Positions 46,310-58,431 of a stretch of 64,000 nt of DNA are shown piece after piece. How positions within the stretch are numbered: the stretch's first letter is position 1; every line of letters begins with the position of its first letter. The DNA is from Pteria penguin (taxonomy: Eukaryota > Mollusca > Bivalvia > Pterioida > Pteriidae): the NCBI GenBank assembly GCA_035048485.1, contig CM068586.1, positions 34,846,563-34,910,562 of the forward strand, written 5' to 3'. Made by a program: the position numbers and the translations under genes. Under the pieces are notes generated by a model that had not been told where the DNA came from, searched no databases, and was given only the letters and a program-made list of their open reading frames with translations.

Positions 46310-46555
46310 ATGACCTTTAAAATAAGTTTAAAGAGTTTTATAAATATATACGAAATTAATTGTTCAAGTTACCGACTGTCTTTAATGACGTATCAGATTT
46401 TCCGCACACCCTACATGGTAAACGCTTGAACTTCAATCTTCATAGCCAATGAAATTTCGCCAACCGGCCGTAGACACAGAGTCAGTTTGGCGTCCCTTCA
46501 CTTGCATTCAGGACGCCTACCAAGAGTGCACGAACTCTCTTTTCGGAATTTTAAC
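46310..46555 (+). repeat. Ngaro repeat A1
   Basis: Starts TGACCTTTAAAATAAG and ends CGGAATTTTAAC. It is repeated at 52766-53011. Confidence 0.92.
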
Positions 46556-46696
46556 GGTGGATTTGTTTTCCATTTCTTTTTACGGCGATCGACGTCATTC
46601 CTTCGGAATAACCAACTGAACCCCTGACGGGTAAGTAAATTGAATCGGCTGACTGATTTACTTCCTTCTAATATTTCTTTATAAACCAATTCCATC

Positions 46697-47295
46697 ATGT
46701 CTGATCATTCACGTATCAGAGTAATGATCATGGGGCATTCTATTGTGCGACGTTTCAACAATTTTCTTAGAGATGATCCCGATAGCAGGTTTGAAACACA
46801 TATGGGCCTGTCCAATACTCATTTCATTCAGTTTAGAGGCAAAGGAGGAACACTCGCAAGTGACATACTTAGGCACGAGGGCCATGCTATTGCTCAATTT
46901 CAACCTTATATGATTATCCTTTTGATGGGGGGTAACGATGTAGACAATCAGATTCTGCAGGCGAGTTGGCATCTAAAATAGAAGCTATAGTAACAACCGT
47001 GCACTCCAGATTTAGAGTCAGCAAAGTTGACGTCTGTAAATTGCTACCAAGATTCCGACAAAAGCATAATTACAACAAGATCGCAGACGAGGTCAATAAA
47101 TTACTATCAAGTTCACTTCAAAGATTTCAGTATAGCGCTTTCTGGGATCACAATGGTTCGTTCCCGTCCCCTGCACAGCGATCTTGCAAAAGCAAATTCC
47201 TTTTAGACGGCGTCCACCTTAATAAACAGGGCAATGTACATCTGTACCGCAGTTTAAGAGGGTTAATCATCTCAAAAACCAAAAGACAAGTATAA
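46697..47295 (+). pseudogene. Ngaro SGNH/GDSL-like hydrolase, one frameshift
   Basis: It starts at the ATG at 46697. Block I reads MIMGHSIVRR (GHS in place of the usual GDS), block III is GGNDVDN, and the final Asp-His block is DGVHLNKQGN. Block III is in the first frame (to 46981) and the Asp-His block is in a second frame (46966-47295), so one small indel near 46950 breaks it. Hydrolase genes of this kind are known in Ngaro elements, where their role is unsettled. The serine and histidine of a catalytic set are present. Confidence 0.7.
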
Positions 47296-47544
47296 TGTGC
47301 CTCTGTTGATTTGGATGACAAGAAGGCGATATCCGTCAGTAAATAGTACCAAACACATTCAATTCCTACTCTTGCTTTACGATTGACACGCATTACACAT
47401 TCGTTATTATATAAAATCATTATCTATATATTTTGACCCAGCTGGATTATCACAGTTGATTTTCCTTGGGTATTTTCACTGGACTTCGGTCTTTAGACCT
47501 CGCTGGAAAAATCGCCACTTTTGGATTGATTTTCCTGAGGTGTT

Positions 47545-47757
47545 TTCACTGGTCATCTGACCGCCTCGCTGAAAATGTCTCTGACATTTTCTGAGGATCT
47601 ATTCTTTCGCTTATACCTCAAGGACTTCGATCGGTCCTGAGACGATTTCACTGGTCAACTGACTGCCTCGCTGAAAATGTTTCTGACATTTTCTGAGGAT
47701 CTATTCTTTCGTTTATACTTCTAGGACTTCGATCGGTCCTCTGTCCTCGCTGGAATA
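47545..47757 (+). repeat. Hairpin-forming 102-bp repeats upstream of gag
   Basis: Two 102-bp copies start at 47545 and 47647. Each contains GAAAATGTCTCTGACATTTTC or a close variant, a perfect or near-perfect 9-bp stem, and TCACTGGTCA...CCTCGCTG. Looser copies of the TTCACTGG...CTCGCTG phrase extend from about 47475 to 47815. Confidence 0.8.
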
Positions 47758-48351
47758 TTATCCATATGGGTTTTCATCCTGAGGTACATTCACTTCCATT
47801 AGCACTCGCTGAATTTGATTCGATAGTTTCGACATATTCCGGCTTTTGAGTAAAACTTGTTTAAAATATATACAATTATATTTGAATTTATTATTATATA
47901 TTATCATTATATTTCGCATTAAAACATGCATTACTCCTACAAACCCAAATAATGGTTTTTACAGTATACATTTAAACTGCTTACGTTACAAATCAACGTC
48001 ATAGCTTACATAACTAATTGCTTCATTAAAAGTAACGCTCAATAATTATGGTATAAAATGCTTCATATTTGCTGATACTTTCATTCGTATAACTATATCG
48101 CCTACTTCAGGATCTTAAATGGACATTAACAACGTTAGTAGTAATAAATGATTTTCATGAATTCTACAGACAATTTTAGTATAAAGGTCAGACTAGCATT
48201 ACATAGTGAGCATCTAGGAATTTGTCAGGTTGCATTTAATAGGCGACATAGCCTTCATTTATTTTGCAGATCTTCACTAAAGTTTTAATTTTGTTGGCAT
48301 TATCTAATACTTTAGCGGCTTGAAGCCGCTAGTGTTGTATATTTGTGCAGT

Positions 48352-49177
48352 ATGCCTCCTAAGAGAAAAACAAACATGCAAGTTGGAACCAGCTCAGCCA
48401 AAAAGCCACGACGGACCAGCAAGGCAAAGTCAGTACCTTCTACCTCTTCACCTGTGCCTACCAGTACTACAAAATCGCCTGATCATGCTGAGGATTTAAT
48501 ATCAGAGATCACTAACACAGTTACCCAGCGCGTGACTGAGTCCATTAGAGCTGAGATGGCGTCCATGTTTCAGCAATTTGTCAAAGGAAGTAGTAGTACT
48601 TCAATTAATTCACTGCATGAAATTAACCCTACCACACCCTCCCCAATGCGAACCCCATCCGAGGTAGAGGAGCACGTTGTCGAAGCTTCTGTTGTAAATC
48701 ATGTAGAAAACATAGCAGGTACTTCCACGGGTTTCGTAAGTACATCAGTACCAATTGAGTCTAAGGTTTCTGATAAGGTCAAGGCGAAAATATGGTGCAA
48801 TCAATTCGTGGATAAGTCAAGGTCAGGTGAACTGGGGGGAGCTATATGTAAACGCACGCTTATCGGGCAGCGCATCAACTACGAAAGCTAACCATTTGGT
48901 AGGAAAACGCCCGAATGTATCAATTCCTAAAGGTGCCTGCTATCAATTTCACTCTGGCAAGGTCTGCAATGCTGGCAAAGCGTGTAGATACCAGCACTCC
49001 TGTTTTAACTGTGGTTCATTTCACCCCTTTTCCTCTTGCAGTAAACCTATCCAGCGGCCCTTTCGAGTATTTGACAGGTTCCTCACTGGAACCAGAACCG
49101 CCCCTTCCAAAGTCATCCAATCAGAATCAAAGCCTTCAAATTCCGCTAATAGGGCCAACCCTAATAAATCCCAATGA
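48352..49177 (+). pseudogene. Ngaro gag-like protein, internally deleted
   Basis: The ATG at 48352 starts a basic, Ser/Thr/Pro-rich N-terminus (PPKRKTNMQVG), then a weak coiled coil and KAKIWCNQFVDKS. The frame ends at 48889. In the next frame (to 49177) the protein resumes with a zinc-finger region, GACYQFHSGKVCNAGKACRY, followed by a C-x2-C...H...C knuckle. The join and the short spacing between the two parts indicate loss of the central capsid-like part. Confidence 0.65.
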
Positions 49178-50724
49178 ACTGACAAAGTGGCTTCTCGGAT
49201 ATCACAAACAGGAATCCGAGTATTTGACGAATGGCGTTCAAAATGGCTTTCGCATTGGCTTCGTTAGGGAAAATTTCTCCGATAGGAACTGTAAGAACCT
49301 CAAATCTGCACTCCAGCACCCAGATATCGTAATGTCTAAAATAAATAAAGAACTCGTTCAGGGTAGGGTAAAAGGCCCTTTCCCCAGAAAACCATTTCCT
49401 GTTTTTCATTGTTCACCTATCGGCTTAGTTGAAAAGAAGGAGCCCGGCGAATATAGATTGATTCATCATTTATCATTTCCTGAAGGTCTCTCGATAAATG
49501 ACGCAATACCCGCTGAAGAGTCATTTGTACAATACTCTTCTGTGCAAGAAGCAATTAATCTTATTAAAAAATGCGGGCGCGGGGCATTCTGTGCAAAAAA
49601 CTGACATTAAAGCCGCTTTTAGAACTATCAATTTGAGTCAATCTGAATTTAAGTACTTGGGATTCGTATGGCAAGACCACTTTTATTTTGATTGTTGTTT
49701 ACCATTCGGCCTTAGTTCATCCTGTAAAATATTCGAGCGTTTTAGTACAGCCCTGCAATGGTGTGCCAAAACAAAGTTAGGCATCCATAACATGACCCAT
49801 GTCCTCGACGATTTTATCATCATTAACTCATCATACAATGCGTGTAGTCGAGACCTTATACAATTTTTGAGCATGTGTAACGATATTGGCGTACCTATTG
49901 CAGAAGAAAAAACTTTCGACGCAAGTCAACTTATTACGTTTCTAGGTATTCAACTGGATACAATTAAAATGGAGGCCCGACTGCCCAAAGAAAAAATTAG
50001 GAAATGCGCTGAGCAAATAATCCGATTCCTCACATCTGATAAACTCACGCTTCGAGAAATGCAATCGTTAATTGGTCTTCTAAATTTTGCATGCAGCCTG
50101 ATTATTCCTGGGAGGCCATTTCTTAGGCGGCTTATAAATTTGACTATTGGCATTAGAAAGCCTTATCACAAAATAAGATTGACCAAGCTAGTCAAAGCGG
50201 ATCTTATGGTGTGGTTAGACTTTTTAACAGACTTCAACGGTAAATGTATGTTTTTACCAGACAAATTCGTTACTTCATCTATGCTTAAATTAAATACTGA
50301 TGCGTCAGGAGCCAATGGCTACGCTGCGGTATTTGGCAGTCAGTGGTTTTGTGGTCAATGGAATGATGACTGGTTAAACAAAAACATTGCAGTGTTTGAA
50401 CTCTATCCTATAGTGCTCGCCGTTGAGACATGGTCAAATCTACTACAAAATAGGTCAATTTTATTCAACACCGATAACATGGCAATCGTTCATGTCATTA
50501 ACAAACAAACTGCAAAAGACCATCAAATCATGTACTTAATTAGACGCCTTGTATTGACTTGTCTAAAATTCAACATTCACTTTAAAGCTAAACATTTAAC
50601 ATCCAAAGAAAATTTACTATGTGATTGTCTTTCTCGTTCTAAGGTACTGCTCTTCAAACAATTGGCACCCTGGGCGGACAACCAACCGGTGCAGATACCA
50701 CCCCTTCCGCCTTTTCTAGGCTAA
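49160..50724 (+). pseudogene. Ngaro reverse transcriptase / RNase H
   Basis: The first frame (to 49604) carries HHLSFPEGLSINDAIPAE. After a frameshift near 49595, the second frame (to 50724) carries TDIKAAFRTI (motif A), LPFGLSSSCKIFE (motif B) and the catalytic VLDD at 49801-49812. A connection region follows, then an RNase H-like part with LNTDASGANGYAAVFG, VFELYPIVLAVETW and NTDNMAIVHVINKQ. These are the motifs usual for DIRS-group polymerases. Apart from the single shift, the second frame is open for about 400 codons, the longest in the window. Confidence 0.82.
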
Positions 50725-50732
50725 CCACCGTA

Positions 50733-51620
50733 TTGGACACTTTGCTCGGAGCGTCTATATCAAGTTCAACTATGAAGAGTTATTCTCGGGCATGGCAGTT
50801 ATTTACAGACTTTACTACTACTCACGGCCTGTCAAATGTCATGCCGATCAAGCCACATGTACTCGCGCTGTACATTTCTTCCTGTATGACAAAGGATATG
50901 CTGCTGCAACAATAACATCGCAAATATCAGCCATCGGCTACGTGCACAAATTCGAAATATTACGGTCACTACCAGTGTTTTCTTGATTCAAAAATTACTA
51001 CATTCATGTCGTAAACTGAAGCCTACAAAAGATTTCCGCTTACCTATTACAAAAAATATTTTACATGAAATTTGTAACGCACTTAATCACGCAGTTGCTA
51101 ACATGTATGATCGAATAATGTTTCGCGCTATGTATTTATTGGCATTTTACGCCTTTCTAAGAATAGGCGAGATAACGAGCTGTGGTCACGGTGCGAACGA
51201 TAATATTCTTCAGCTGCATCAAATAATTACACATTCGGATAGAATAATGATAAATTTCACTTCATTTAAACATCACGCGTCTCGGCCAATTACTATCACG
51301 ATTAAATTAGCATCATCCCCGGAATATTGTCCGTGAGATGCTTGAAACATTATCTCGAACACAGAGGCAAAGACTCCGGACCTCTCTTTGCATATAGATC
51401 AAAAACACCTGTTAGTAGGTTTCAGTTTACGACTTCATTAAAGCAATGTTAATCATTCACTAATTTCAATTCCCGTCAGATCAAGGGTCATTCATTCAGG
51501 ATCGGAATGGCTTCACACTGCGCAGGCATCGGGATGAATGACAGTAAAATCAGATTACTTGGGCGTTGGAAATCGGACGCATTTAAAAGCTATATCAGAT
51601 GTGCAAGTGCGAGTCAGTAA
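50733..51620 (+). pseudogene. Ngaro tyrosine recombinase, broken
   Basis: The N-terminal core-binding part (SSSTMKSYSRAWQLFTDF) and the catalytic part are in different frames because of a shift near 50890. The catalytic arginine (FLRIGEI), the H-x-x-R box (GHSFRIG) and the tyrosine (LGRWKSDAFKSYIR) are all recognisable. A TAA near 51448 interrupts the region before the H-x-x-R box. This enzyme, rather than a DDE integrase, inserts DIRS-group elements. Confidence 0.75.
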
Positions 51621-52252
51621 ATAAACAATGACATCTTACTTTCATTCAGGCTATTTGTTAATGCCTTTCCACATTTTAAGCCATGATCACAATTTTTTTT
51701 TTTGTGTGTGTGTCATTTGTCAATACTTGGAATTTTTCTCTAAGAATTCAATTTGAAAGATTTACATAATAATCAACAATACCAGAGTCGGATTCAATTC
51801 TAACCTGTATGGGACATAGTGTTATCTATAGAGACTTACACTTTTTATCATGATGAGGATTATTATTATTATTACAACATTTTTTTTTCTTACGAAATAG
51901 TTGCATATACTCGTTGAAAAAAGGTAAACAATTTATCAGACCTTACGTCATATTCAACAATATCCCTTTAATGCGATTGAGTTATTTGTTAATACTCAAT
52001 TGCTCATGAATCTTATATTGATTCTATTCACAGTAGCGTGGTAACTGAATTTTTGTACACTTACTTGTCTGTGTTTGTTTAAGTTAGATTGATATAGTTG
52101 AAATTCACTAACTTCAGGTGTATAGGGTTTTTCGTAATTTCGTTTTATTATCTTTATTCGTTTCATTTTGTAAGTTGTGCATTTCCACCGTAGTGCTCGC
52201 CTGGTTGGGTCTGAACTTGGACAAGATGGTCTGTCATCTTGACCAAGTACAT

Positions 52253-52766
52253 GGCGGGCTTCAGACCTCAACTTTCTATTCATTTGTAGTAATCATTCGA
52301 ATTTGAGTTATCGTTCTTAGATATTCTGATTTTTCAATGCTTTGTCAATTTAAATGTATTCACAAGTACTTACGTAATCTTACGCAATTATTATCAATTA
52401 GTAGATATTATTCATATTAATTTTCACATATAATTAAAAGCCACAGCGGTGGCAATGCACAACAATTACTCGTTTATTGTATGTTATGGATTATATGCAT
52501 GCCGTTTGGTTCGAGGGCAGGTGATGGATTAAAGGTGATTACCCATAAGGTATTCGAACCCGAGCAGATACTTGTCGAAAGCAAAATTCTATCGTTGATG
52601 GACGTTAGAATAAACGACGATCTATAGATAAGTAATATCATAATCTATTTCCATATACGTAGCGATTTCAGACTGTCAAACTACAAGATTCATTGTATCC
52701 CCAATGCGACATTAGTTTACTTTCATACTTACCAGATTCACTTCTCTATTCGGATATATGTATAAA
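52253..52766 (+). repeat. Ngaro repeat B1
   Basis: 514 bp starting GGCGGGCTTCAGACC and ending GGATATATGTATAAA. It is repeated at 53126-53639. Confidence 0.9.
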
Positions 52767-53011
52767 TGACCTTTAAAATAAGTTTAAAGAGTTTTATAAA
52801 TATATACGAAATTAATTGTTCAAGTTACCGACTGTCTAACATGACGTATCAGATTTTCCGCACACCCTACATGGTAAACGCTTGAACTTCAACCTTCATA
52901 GCCAATGAAATTTCGCCAACCGGCCGTAGACACAGAGTCAGTTTAGCGTCCCTTCACTTGCATTCAGGACGCCTACCAAGAGTGCACGAACTCTCTTTTC
53001 GGAATTTTAAC
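52766..53011 (+). repeat. Ngaro repeat A2
   Basis: 246 bp, a near-identical copy of A1 at 46310-46555. Confidence 0.92.
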
Positions 53012-53125
53012 CACCACCTCCCCTCCACCACCTTCATAATTGCTTGAATGTATTCATTTTCAAATATATGTAGACTTCATCCTTTTATTTATTCGCATTA
53101 ATGATTTAAATTATTGTTCTTTGTT

Positions 53126-53639
53126 GGCGGGTTTCAGACCTCAATTTTCTATTCATTTGTAGTAATCATTCGAATTTGATTTATCGTTCTTAGATATTCT
53201 GATTTTTCAATGCTTTGTCAATTTTAATGTATTCACAAGTACTTAGGTAATCTTACGCAATTATTATCAATTAGTAGATATTATTCATATTAATTTTCAC
53301 ATATAATTAAAAGCCACAGCGGTGGCAATGCACAACAATTACTCGTTTATTGTATGTTATGGATTATATGCATGCCGTTTGGTTCGAGGGCAGGTGATGG
53401 ATTAAAGGTGATTACTCATAAGGTATTCGAACCCGAGCAGATACTTGTCGAAAGCAAAATTCTATCGTTGATGGACGTTAGAATAAACGACGATCTATAG
53501 ATAAGTAATGTCATAATCTATTTCCATATACGTAGCGATTTCAGACTGTCAAACTACAAGATTCATTGTATCCCCAATGCGACATTAGTTTACTTTCATA
53601 CTTACCAGATTCACTTCTCTATTCGGATATATGTATAAA
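53126..53639 (+). repeat. Ngaro repeat B2
   Basis: 514 bp, a near-identical copy of B1. It marks the right edge of the element. Confidence 0.9.
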
Positions 53640-54514
53640 GATATTTTCAGAGCCCAGCGGTTACACGGGAAGAACCATATCACCTACCTTTCTGCGCACA
53701 GCGCCGTTGTAATTCACGACTTCATGTGTGTATTATGAATGTCAGTTAGTATCTGTAAAACTCCGAACGTAAAAACGCAAAAAAGTGATTATACTTACTA
53801 AAGTGACAATTAAAAAGGAAATCCTCTGCGTGTGTTTACATAGGGTCCCCGGTTATTGGGATTTTAGGTTGATATAGAAATCTTCTGACCAGTCTGAGAC
53901 CCCTCTTTCCAAAATATTAACCAACATTTTCGGACATGATCATATAAACTGACCTTTATTACTTTGGGGGCAATGAATCGACAATATATATTTAACGGAT
54001 TTTACAGTTTCTGCAGAATTTCTGTGACATGCTTTATACAAGCAGAAGAAGCTCAATTCTCCTGAACATCTGGTCTCACCTTAATTTTTATAGTTGGGTA
54101 CACATTCATCTCGGTGTGGATTCACACGATACTTTCTTCTAATTTTGTAACTGAGATTTAATTGATCCTAAGGTTATTTTTACTGATCACTCACGTACTT
54201 TAGGAATAATAAAACAAAACAAACCCTATCATATTATTTCTTCTTAATGTCTTTTCTATTTTCCCCATTGTTTTAATCTTTCTTACTTTCTTTTCGTTTT
54301 CCTTTCTTAGTTGAAAGACCTGTCATAAAGTGATAAGCTGTAGATAATCATTGTTGTTGATATTATTATTATCAATGTTAGTGCCATTATTATTACTATC
54401 ATTGTTGTTGTTCTAATTGTTGTTGTTGAAATGAACAACTCTAATGAGTAGAATGAAAACAGATCGAATAGAGTCGCATATCGATAAGCTTTCACAGAAG
54501 TGCTTGGTATGGCA
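53640..54514. other. No gene; weak Penelope-like tail trace
   Basis: AT-rich DNA. CTCCTGAACATCTGGTCTCACC at about 54059-54080 resembles the Penelope-like tail phrase. ATT/TTG triplet repeats lie at 54350-54430. Confidence 0.4.
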
Positions 54515-55596
54515 TTGTAAGGTGTAAACTTCCTGAAGGATCTGAACTGCTGTTAGATGAATGGGAATCAGCATGGAATATGGAACAAAAATTATCTTTT
54601 TCCATGCAAATACTATGAATTCGAGATTTAATTAAAGATTATTATGTGATTCTGTAGACCCTTTCCCCTATATCTGTCCCTTTTTGGTATATCCTTAGAG
54701 TAAATCATCCAATGAAATAGTCATCGACGTCTGTTTTGATTTGTAGGGTATGACGGTACAAAAGCGGCTATAAAATCGATGAAAACATAATTTTAGAGTC
54801 ATATCAATGTTAAACGATAAAGGTCGCTCATATCACAGGTAAACATGTTTCGGGGGGATTTTTGTTAAGATTTCAACGTGACACCGCTGACCGCCCCATA
54901 ATGTATGCGCCAGAGTATTTTGTTACTGTAGCATAGGACGAAGGAGGACATGAAGGACGATCTAAATTCACTCTAAATATGTTACATATTACATAAAATG
55001 TGAATCTTACAACTCTCTAGAACTGACTGTAAAGTAAGTAAATAATAATAATGATAAAATAAAAAGGAACTGCTAGCATAACTCATGAATATTGGGACGT
55101 TGTACATTATGCTAATGAATACAGTTGATACTCTTCCCTATGTATAATACAGACGATTTAATGTTAAGAATTTTTAAGACGGTTAAAGATGTTGACGGAC
55201 GTCAATGATGATGATAAACACAGTAATTCCATTTAATTAACTGAATAGCAAAGATATGTATACTTCCACTCAGATAACAACGGGAAAACTATATAGTTCT
55301 GAATATTTTGTATTTTTTCAGTGTTTTGTATACAATACATTGCTGTTTTGATTTTTGCAAGCAGACAAAGGAGCAGATCGCCTAACAATTAATAATTTGT
55401 TTTATGTTCAGTGTTTTGTTTTTTTCATCTCTTGTACGTACTGCATAAACATGCGCATTACAGTGCTCCAAAAATAACATGCTGACTCGTATCCGCATGT
55501 GCAACATTATCGCTCTCATCTACAAATGATTATATATAATGATAAACTGACATGATAAAGGAATATAAAAAAACAACTCATATAGTCATTCAATTG

Positions 55597-55602
55597 TTTA
55601 TT
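55597..55602 (-). terminator. Polyadenylation signal of peptide gene 4
   Basis: AATAAA on the minus strand, about 39 nt after the stop codon. Confidence 0.75.
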
Positions 55603-55640
55603 TCATACACTGAGCTTTGCATGTAGTGTAACGTTTTCGT

Positions 55641-55835
55641 CTAGCACTGACGTATACATCTGCTAAATTTTCTCCTACAGACACGTATGCAAGGAAAGTC
55701 CATCGTGAATAGATTGCAACCTGCATTACAGTCATCCCATTCATCATGACATATCATTTTGCAATCATTTCCAGAAACGGTTGCAACGGCTGCGTAAGCC
55801 AAAACAAGAATGTAACAGATCGACACTGCTTTCAT
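55641..55835 (-). CDS. Secreted eight-cysteine peptide, gene 4 (charge-split class)
   Basis: The protein is 64 residues long: a signal peptide (MKAVS to TVSG) and a mature part with exactly the spacing C-x3-C-x6-C-x3-C-x8-C-x3-C-x6-C-x3-C. The first module is acidic (HDEWDD between C2 and C3) and the second is basic (RRKFSR between C6 and C7), so opposite charges would face each other if the modules pair as two helices. Net charge is near +1. It aligns without gaps to genes 1 and 3, and closely resembles gene 2, for which it serves as the intact reference. The single coding exon ends TGC-TAG. The putative upstream exon block in this unit (57962-58345) has lost the GT of its donor. Function unknown; secreted defence-like or signalling peptide inferred. 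Confidence 0.83.
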   Translation of the reverse strand: MKAVSICYILVLAYAAVATVSGNDCKMICHDEWDDCNAGCNLFTMDFPCIRVCRRKFSRCIRQC

Positions 55836-57961
55836 TTTCCTGGATTCTATTCATGAAGTATAAATGGAATTATAAACAACGGGTGTTTTATTTGACAGCA
55901 GTGAATTCGTTTTTTGTTATTTATTTATTTTTATTTTTATTTATTTTTTAGTTTTGTTTTTATTTTTTGTTTGGTTTTTGGCTTTTCGTTTCTTCTTTTT
56001 AAATTTCACTTACATTATCACGGCTTTTGTCTTATACACAGTACAGAATTTCCATCAATGCAACGAACTCTGCACCGCTCTTTCATTCGTTTTACTAGGA
56101 AACAACATTTATCATTTTCCTTCAGAAAGGAAAGACATCGACGATTTGCAAGTGTTGCTAGAACACAGGACTTCTTGTACCCGAGATCAACAATCTCCAT
56201 AAAAATTTTCATGTTTCTTGCAGGACTGCCGTTTTGGTTGACACACTTATCTCGTAACGTTGTTAGATCAAAAGATAAATCATTGTCAAAAACAAATCTA
56301 AGCTGATGAATTAATCAAAACATTAAAATATTAGCAATCATTTGAAATACAATTTCTGTTGTAAATATGTGATTAAAGTTCACAGCGTTTCAAACAACTT
56401 TCAAAGGCTACAAAATTAGTAATCATTTGAAATAAAATTTCTGGACAGCTAAGTTCCCCTGAAATATATCTGTGAAACGAAACATAAAACATGAAATAAG
56501 GTTAAAAGTCTATCATTTAATTTTACATGTAACACGCATTTTGATTGGTTTAAAAATTTGTGATGTATCTTACCACGAAATTTTTATGTCTGACGACGTA
56601 ATTTCCCGCGTTTTCTTAACTGTGACGTTAATATTTACACTACTACGGCAGAAATTTACAGATGTTGAGAAATAATGCATACATAATGTAATAATTTCTG
56701 AGAATATAAAACATATTTGAAAGGAATTAAATGATAAAGAATGAATCTAATTTGTTTTTCGTTGGATCATGCGCTATGCGCAATGATACAGTTTTCCGTC
56801 TTTTATTCGTGGTATACCTCCATCCAAGGAAAATAATTAGATTCATTCCTTTAATATAACTCTTACTACGATACGACCTGATCATTGACACATATATATA
56901 ATTAAGAGTTCTGCATAATATGACGACAAAAACCGCAGTCGCATCCATTATCGTTCATAACATTAACCACTGATTTAACTTAAAATTTAAGAGAGTAAGT
57001 CAAAATTGTGAAGTTATTAGGACACAATGCCAATAAAATGAATTCTGTTTACATATGCTACGAAGCAGTATCATGTATAGAATGGTTTTTTTTTATCTCA
57101 ATCAATAAGTAAGATGAAATTCAACCGTTGGTTAGCTTGGCCTTTGGATTAATTTCTATAGAACTGGCTACTGATGTTAAACAACCATTGGACAACTATC
57201 ACTATCGATTAATTTATAAATGAAACATTTATAAATATTCTGATTGATATACAAATTGTAAAAGAGAGGATGGATGATAATTGGGCAAGTATGTAATGAA
57301 TTTATTCCCATGAGAAGGGTACAAATTCATATGAGAGAAAAACTAAAAACATATAACAAGGAACTCTAAATGTCTATAAATATTGGGTAATTTACCCTGT
57401 ATTATGGACAGAAAAAATAAAAATCTATAAGTGAAATTTGTTGGCTAAGTCAGCCTGGCGCAAAGTAAACATATAACGTCACCATCAAAAATACAATAAA
57501 CGCGAAACTGACGTCAGTTGAAAATTAAAAAGATATAGCTAAGCGTTCAAGGTTCATATATACATATATATAGGAATATAATATTACCATACTCACACGC
57601 ACATCTATCTTTACATACATACACGTGCACCAACACACACACACACAAACCCAATGGTTTTATGGTGAGTTAAGTGCTAATAAATTGAAAAACGACTACT
57701 TGATTCACATGAAGATTGATGCATTTGATATAAAGTTTGTATTAAAAAATCTCTGGAATGAAAGCTAATTCTTTTATCATTATAATATTTCATTACCAAC
57801 AAAAATATTCATATTCCTTTCCAATCACATATTCTATGCCCACTTTATTATATGCCTTCAATATTTTATATTATTTGTAATGGGAGAATTAAAACACTTC
57901 CACGTCTTTTTGAATATGTTCCCTATACTGAAACTGATAAAAAGATATTGTATTATATGTA

Positions 57962-58345
57962 TGAAATATAAGAATATGTAATAGTTATCTTTTTAATAAA
58001 TTTGCCCTAAATGAAGTGTACAATATGTAGATTTCTATAAGCAGCTCATCACTTAACTCCGTACTTAGTTTTCGACTGAAATGCGATGCAATTCATTGAT
58101 AAACACGTGGTTTATACACATGAATGTTCTATGGTCGATTATAATATCATTTAAAACTTTTTTTGTCATAATAATGTGGTATGTAGCAAATAGTAATGAA
58201 TCACCTTCCCCTCTTACTGAAATAGCTCCTACTGTGATCATGCATTTGAATGTAGTTAATAGAGGTAACATACAACATGTGTTGATTAGAATTTGGAAAT
58301 TGCTCATACTTTTGCTTTTTGAATAAAAAAGAATATACGGATACA
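57962..58345 (-). other. Diverged upstream block of gene 4
   Basis: Counterpart of 9208-9690 and 42247-42740. The donor region reads CGGAG|TTAAGTG at 58057/58056, so the GT is mutated to TT. A GTTAAG one base earlier might substitute. Confidence 0.35.
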
Positions 58346-58426
58346 CATTTTACACATTAAAGAGTCGCATTTTACAAAACTACCTCAAACAGCACTAACA
58401 GGCTTATCTCTCTCTCTCTCTGTGTA

Positions 58427-58431
<5 letters not shown>

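Larger units (their letters stand above)
46310..53639 (+). mobile_element. Ngaro/DIRS-type retrotransposon with split direct repeats
   Basis: The structure is A1 (46310-46555), genes, B1 (52253-52766), A2 (52766-53011), then B2 (53126-53639): the split-direct-repeat layout known for Ngaro elements. Genes in order are an SGNH hydrolase-like frame, gag with a CCCH-type finger, RT/RNase H, and tyrosine recombinase. A1 and A2 differ at only a few of 246 bases, as do B1 and B2, so the insertion looks young, yet every gene carries a frameshift, deletion or stop. It lies between units C and D. Confidence 0.88.
54515..58400. repeat. Segmental duplication unit D (peptide gene 4)
   Basis: It aligns with A and C at 54520-54770 (GTTAGATGAATGGG, CCCTTTCCCC, CATCGACGTCTGTTTTGATT), with B at 55310-56480, and again with A and C at 56975-57250 and 57960-58400. 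The more diverged flanks suggest it is the oldest split, or that it has evolved fastest. Confidence 0.75.

Noticed and set aside
46709..46972. Minus-strand frame opposite the Ngaro hydrolase
   Set aside because: Shadow of the plus-strand SGNH frame, which has recognisable catalytic blocks.
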